A DNA stretch of 64,000 nt, from the NCBI GenBank assembly GCA_002794775.1, contig NBAY01000054.1, positions 1 through 64,000 on the forward strand, written 5' to 3'. The DNA is from Porodaedalea pini. Taxonomy: Eukaryota; Basidiomycota; Agaricomycetes; Hymenochaetales; Hymenochaetaceae. The translations under genes and the position numbers were made by a program. The first letter of the stretch is position 1; the number at the start of each line of letters is the position of its first letter. Of this stretch, positions 59,436-64,000 are shown one piece after another. The notes below the pieces were generated by a model that was given only the letters and a program-made list of their open reading frames with translations, made no database searches and was not told where the DNA came from.

Positions 59436-60404
59436 TCAAGAGAAATGCACTGGGTGTTTGGCTTTAGCCTGCCCGTCCGTCATAGCTAATCCTTCCTGTG
59501 CGATCCTTCTATACTTGGCTGCGAACGTCACATTGAAGTCATTCCATGATGCGATCAAGTTCATGCGCTTGCCCAGGTTGATCAGTACAATGTCCAGCTT
59601 GTTTAGTTGACCGACCAGTTGTGAGAGTAGCTCGTGGGCTTTGATGGCTTGTTCCTGAGCAGTTTCGGTGAGGCAAGCCATTGAGATTGCTGTTTCCTGA
59701 AGGGCTGACTGTTGTGCTTCACATGCTGTACACTCCTGCTTGGCATCTTCGAGCATCGCTGCAAAGTTGGCCTGCTCGGCTTCTGCAGAAATCAGCGATT
59801 CCCAGGCTTTGTACAGTTGGCTGAGGTATGCCAGCTGGATGTAGGACACTGTTGCTGTGGTGTTGAACTGAGAGAGGGTCAGGGCTGATTTGTAGGAGGT
59901 CGTCTTCCTGCTCACGATCTGTCTGAACACTGTGTGGTATACTTCTTCATATGTGAGTTGCGTGAGCCCCTCGCAATCGGGGCTAGCTATGGCGACTGCA
60001 GTACAGAATTGAGACCATGAACCTCCAGCGAGTGCAGGTGACTGCAAGAGTCGCTCTTGTATTTTGGGTGTGCAGAATGTGTAGGCCACGTATATCAGAG
60101 TCGGGTCTGTAGGCATGAGCTTGTCGAATGCGAACAGTAACTCCGCCGCGAACTTGGCAAATGAGGTCGTTGTTGGGTCATATACGACTATCTGTGAGAC
60201 ACCCATTGGGTGAGGGTTGGCTAGTGCGAGGTCACCAGGAGTTGGGTTGGGCATACAGTGTGCCATGCCCTTGAGGATGATCATGTGGGGAGGAGTAATG
60301 TCAGTACTTTCCATTGTGGGCAGGGTCAGATGTTGTTTCTTTTTCTTTTTGTCACTTTCAGTAATGGCGTGTCTTTTTAAGGACAGTTGCATCGCCGGAG
60401 TCAT
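59436..60404 (-). CDS. Gypsy accessory ORF-b, copy B (322 aa, open)
   Basis: The longest open element ORF besides gag. It starts at 60404 with MTPAMQLSLKRH; the conserved start shared with copy A is MESTDITPPH at about 60314. Middle part: FAKFAAELLFAFDKLMPTDP, then LTYEEVYHTVFRQIVSRKTT. Then comes a coiled-coil-like half (AEAEQANFAAMLEDAKQE; EQAIKAHELLSQLVGQLNKL) ending KHPVHFS. It is mostly helical without a recognised domain, and lies between ORF-c and ORF-a. A nucleocapsid-like or regulatory role would be speculation. Confidence 0.55.
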   Translation of the reverse strand: MTPAMQLSLKRHAITESDKKKKKQHLTLPTMESTDITPPHMIILKGMAHCMPNPTPGDLALANPHPMGVSQIVVYDPTTTSFAKFAAELLFAFDKLMPTDPTLIYVAYTFCTPKIQERLLQSPALAGGSWSQFCTAVAIASPDCEGLTQLTYEEVYHTVFRQIVSRKTTSYKSALTLSQFNTTATVSYIQLAYLSQLYKAWESLISAEAEQANFAAMLEDAKQECTACEAQQSALQETAISMACLTETAQEQAIKAHELLSQLVGQLNKLDIVLINLGKRMNLIASWNDFNVTFAAKYRRIAQEGLAMTDGQAKAKHPVHFS

Positions 60405-61084
60405 TTGTGTACCTGTATCAGGAGGACCTCTCTGTATTGGTCATGCCATCAGTCAGCAGAGTTTGCATTCTTTGCATGTTTTGGGCAATTCGTTTGCGTG
60501 CTTTAATTGGTCCTTCAGTGGGTGATTTGTGACAGCAATAGTGTCATTTTCTCATGGTCAGTGGCCGGTTGATCAGCAGATTTGCATGTCTTTTGGTCCA
60601 ACATTTCATATTTCGTGTGTTTGATACCAGTCCATGTCTCTGTATTGCCAGTTGTGAATTCTGTTTTGTAGTCCTGGTTTGGCATAGTTATTTTCTTTGG
60701 TGTTTGCTTTCCATTGGGTATCTTGTGTGTGTTCTGTGTCTCGTGGTCCCTTTTTGGTAGGGGCAGGTTGGTAGTTAGATGCTGGTGTGTGGTGTGTGCC
60801 TGGGTTCGTTGTACATGATCAGCAGGTTCGTGCTGTGTTTGGTGTGGTCTGGATCCGTGTGTGATTGGCTTTTGAGGTGTGTGATTGTCGAGAACCATTT
60901 TTGGCGCTTCAGTAATCTTGAAATGACCGGGTTCCACGTCGTGCTTCTTGAGTGTGATCACGGCGCTTGTTCCAGTCCAGTAGTGTGGGGGTGTGATTGT
61001 AGTTGGTAGAGATCGTTGTAATTTTTGAAACATGTCACCCTCTACTTTTTACTACCACCTCCTCCGTCTTGCCTTACCCTTTCA

Positions 61085-64000
61085 ATGGACACTGCTATGA
61101 CTCCCAAGCCCATTCTGTGGCCCTCTGCATCTCCCAAAGATGGGGATTGATTTTCAACACCACCACAGTGGAAGCTGGGGCCTGACAATCATGTGCCAGT
61201 GACCCTGGCCCTTTTGCAGTAGCCTGACAATGGCAACCGAGACGTGGGAGGTGCGCTCATCGGCATGGATCTCCCGCATCCATTGCAGCTGCTGTTGTCC
61301 TCATTGGGTGCACAAGCAGGCAAAAAGGGGGAAACCGCTGGGGAAGTTGGTGTCCCCCCTGCCGAGTCTGTTCTGCTGAGTCTTGTCCAGCATGATCCGT
61401 TCTCATCATGTATGGAAGACTTCAACTCGGCATTGGATGATCTCAAGAAGTTGGGTGAGGAGGGTCACAAGTTGGTGATAGCGTATGTGCGGGCTACCTG
61501 GATGCGCCACTTGTTTTTGTTTTCTTGTTTTTGTTTCTGATACACTTTTTCTAGTGCTCCCTTTCTACCGCATGGGATGGCATCTCCGAGTGCGTGAAAG
61601 CCACCCACCCCTCTTTTACTGTGATGGATGTCCTTCTGGATGTGTTCTGGACTGAGTTTGAGGAAGCAGTGGAGAACGCGACTGAGGAGGCACTGCCAAA
61701 GCGTCTCCAGTCCCTTATTGCTGAGGAGGAGGAGAAGGTGGCCAAGCGTAAGTGCAAATGCAAGCTCATTGCTGCCGAGTGTGCATGCACTGCCGCTGAG
61801 GCCAAGGAGAGGGTAGAGCATCAGGCACGTGAGGACGCCGAGTGTGCCAGGCAGGCTGCGCAAGAGGCACAAGAGTAGGTCGAGCATAGGGTGCTCCTGG
61901 AGGTGAAACAGGCCTGGGAACAGGAGGAGCACACGGCAAAACTGAGGGGCATGCATGAGTTGTTACACACACTGTATCCTGCTGTGACCAATGAGGAGCT
62001 CCAGGGACAGCTCTATCATATGGTCGGCCCTCCTCTGCCGATTTCATCTGCTGTGAGTATTTTTTTTTTTTTTGTGTTGTATTTGCTGATTTGTTGTAGA
62101 AACTGAGTCCTTCCATTCCTACTCAGTTGGTCCTGCCTTCGCCTCATCATGGGTCGTGTACATGTCAGCCTCACCCTCATCCTGTCCTCATGCATTTGGG
62201 CGCAGAAAGCAGGGAAGTCGTCTCTCCCACATCATTGCCTCAGGCTGGCTCGGATGCAAGTCCCATGTCTCATCGAGGTCCTGGTGGGCCTGCTGCACCC
62301 CCTTACAGGACCTCTGCCTCTCCTTTCCTGGCTGCACCGGCTGGGTCTGTAAAAGCCGATCCTTCGACAGTCGGTGGAAGCACCTCATCCATGAAGGTAC
62401 AGCGTGAGGTGGCAAAGGTGAGTTCTCTTTTCTGTGCTGATCCTGATCTTCATGGTTGATTGTTTCCTGTGTAGGTTGGTGGTTCACGCACGCGTCCTGA
62501 GGCAGTAACAAACAATATCCCTCCTATGAAGCCTGGGACAAAGCGAAAGCCAGTTTTGGTTGAATCCAGTGGTGACAAAGGCCCTTCCTGTCCTGGTCTG
62601 TCCAAGGTTCCGTGCGCTGTGGATGCATCTTCTGCAAGGGATGCAAAGCCCAAAGAGGCCATCTCTGATGGCCTGGACCTGGATTTTCTCAGAGGTGGGG
62701 TACACCTAGGGCGGACTGTTCAGTTTGCCCTCACCTGCAACACTTGCATTGTCGTGGGTGCATCATGCAACAGTGTCCCCAAGAGTCAGCAGTGCACTCG
62801 CTGTTCATGGAACAAGGTGCGCTGCATCTTTGATCGGTTCTGTGGGCAGCGTGGTGGTACCCAGCTCGCTCCTCTCGTGCTCTCCATGGTGGACCTGATG
62901 AAAGGTGACGGTACAGTCTACTGGCAGACTCGGACCTGGTTGAGTTCAGCCACTGGGGGTTCACTCTAGTGTGTCTGGTGGAGGGGATAGTGTCAGGAAG
63001 TGTAGGGAAGTGTAGGGGAATACTCGGGGCTAGGTGTTGACTCGAGGACACGAGTACAAAGGACGACCAGCAAAATGTGCCTAAATGCGGTCGGAGAACA
63101 AAGAGCGACTACAATCTTGACAACCCGGGCTCGGAAACTCGTCAATGAAGACAGTAATCGAAACGATTCGTCGAGACAATTCTGAATCTGAAAAGATCTC
63201 GAGATGCGGTGCAGAATTGACGGAGATATGGCAGTTGCACTGGTTGCGGCTGGCGGAACGCACGGAACTCCCGGAACCAAAAGCTATTTTTGTAGCTCTA
63301 TGACGCGGGCTCGGAACCGTGCAAGAAAAGACAGTGTTCGAAAGCGATTTTCGACGAGATTAAGAATCTGAAGAGAGCTCGGGAAACGGTTAAGAACTGA
63401 GGGAGATATAGCGAAAGCAAGATTTGGCCGAAAACGGGACTCGAGACGGAATGGACGGAACGACACTGAACGGCAACGGAGACGAGAACTAAAGACTGGG
63501 ACTGACTCGGGGGAACTAAACTTGTATTTTTGATACATTTACATGAGTGTTTAAATAACTGACAGAGGGTTGAGCCTCTGAGCGGCATACAAAGGACACA
63601 AAGACAGACCGGAGGCTCTAGCCAAACAACACCAAATAGCCGGAACTCGGAGCCGGAACTCAGGCACATGAGTAATTAAGCTTTGGGAGGCTCGGAACAA
63701 TACCAGACCTGACTGAAAACAGACTTTGGTGGCTCACTGGTGCAGAACCAAGCTGTATGCATCGAGTCAATCCTGCCAAACACTGAAAGTGTCCTGAAAT
63801 GCATTGGGAATACTTGTAAGACTGCCCTGAGTCGAGTTGAACCTAATAGAGCCGATTCTGAGGCCAGCGGCATCAGGATCTCCACACCGATTGGTATTGG
63901 TGGCACAGTCTGGCAGTTTGGTGACATGCCTGACTACTCAGACACAGCTTCCGTCGACGTCCTGGTCAGGGTGTTGGCTAGGAATGTTGCCGAGTCTTGC
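61085..64000 (+). pseudogene. Gypsy antisense accessory gene ORF-c, copy B, interrupted
   Basis: The counterpart of 50472-52669. Exon 1 starts with ATG at 61085 (MDTAMTPKPILWPSASPKDG) but meets stops at about 61148 and 61220 where copy A is open. Exon 2 (about 61555-62055) codes the charged coiled coil (EEAVENATEEALPKRLQSLI; KRKCKCKLIAAECACTAAEA). The Cys cluster (CNTCIVVGASCNSVPKSQQC; TRCSWNKVRCIFDRFC) lies at about 62725-62840. The insertion at 62896 separates it from the C-terminal helical part that resumes at 63887 and runs off the window. Confidence 0.6.
62896..63886. mobile_element. Unclassified insertion of about 990 bp in gypsy copy B
   Basis: Copy A reads GTGGACCCGATTGG without interruption. 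Copy B reads GTGGACC, then this segment, then CCGATTGG. The segment begins TG and ends CA but I see no clean 5-bp duplication. It is clearly richer in CG dinucleotides than the surrounding element. It contains two diverged tandem units of roughly 180 bp (about 63112-63290 and 63291-63470) sharing GCTCGGAA, a GACAGT..TCGAAA block, GAATCTGAA and GGAGATAT. It may be an LTR-type or non-autonomous element. Confidence 0.6.

Larger units (their letters stand above)
57632..64000 (-). mobile_element. Ty3/gypsy LTR retrotransposon, copy B, partial (right edge)
   Basis: A second copy of the same element in the same orientation. From the left: shared LTR, ORF-a (58596-59147), ORF-b (59436-60404), antisense ORF-c (61085 onward). 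The pol region would lie beyond the window. An insertion of about 990 bp at about 62896-63886 interrupts ORF-c; similarity to copy A resumes at CCGATTGGTATTGG (63887). Confidence 0.75.

Noticed and set aside
1..64000. CRISPR arrays, bacterial operons, prophage
   Set aside because: No short regular direct-repeat arrays with unique spacers; spliced eukaryotic genes throughout. The tandem units in the solo LTR and at 63.1-63.5 kb are contiguous diverged repeats.

Overview
The window looks like a chromosomal stretch from an Agaricomycete (mushroom-forming basidiomycete). The evidence is many short introns (about 50-65 bp, with CTNAC-like branch points), a CxC2-type KDZ transposase, Ty3/gypsy elements with strong CpG decay, and gene families typical of that group. 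It mixes a few intact genes with an unusually large number of broken ones and heavy transposon load.

Layout. 1-3147: an OPT oligopeptide transporter on the minus strand, cut by the window edge and carrying at least four single-base indels. 5513-7243: an intact FAD-dependent salicylate-hydroxylase-like monooxygenase (7 exons, 469 aa). About 8.3-9.2 kb: tRNA-derived SINE-like sequence and a protein-kinase relic. 9755-12168: an intact but divergent ER Hsp70 (BiP/Kar2-like) with signal peptide and C-terminal HDEL. 13.4-27.3 kb: a decayed TAP-like alpha/beta hydrolase split in two by an element of about 12.3 kb (about 14560-26894). That element has related ends with 11-bp hairpins and holds a KDZ transposase, an SPT5/KOW-like gene, a SUMO-interaction-motif/NLS protein and a degenerate fourth gene, in two divergent pairs around palindromes.

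28744-29590 and 36748-37598: two near-identical foldback MITEs. The second sits inside a CCT3 (TRiC gamma) pseudogene. 29998-31466: an Old Yellow Enzyme pseudogene. 32676-34120 and 38742-40780: two apparently intact membrane proteins of unknown function. About 42.6-45.06 kb: a cytosolic glutamyl-tRNA synthetase pseudogene. 46470-64000: two tandem copies of one minus-strand Ty3/gypsy element sharing the middle LTR. Each copy carries extra ORFs, one of them antisense. Copy A has a solo LTR inserted with a perfect 5-bp target duplication, and copy B has another insertion of about 1 kb. Most in-frame stops in the gypsy pol fall where arginine is expected (CGA to TGA), which points to C-to-T decay at CpG.

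How the genes fit together. The intact genes have no obvious shared pathway. The main biology is the mobile-element landscape: a cargo-bearing KDZ element, MITEs, nested LTR elements, and intron-retaining dead copies of housekeeping genes. All family calls come from reading the sequence; no database search was run.
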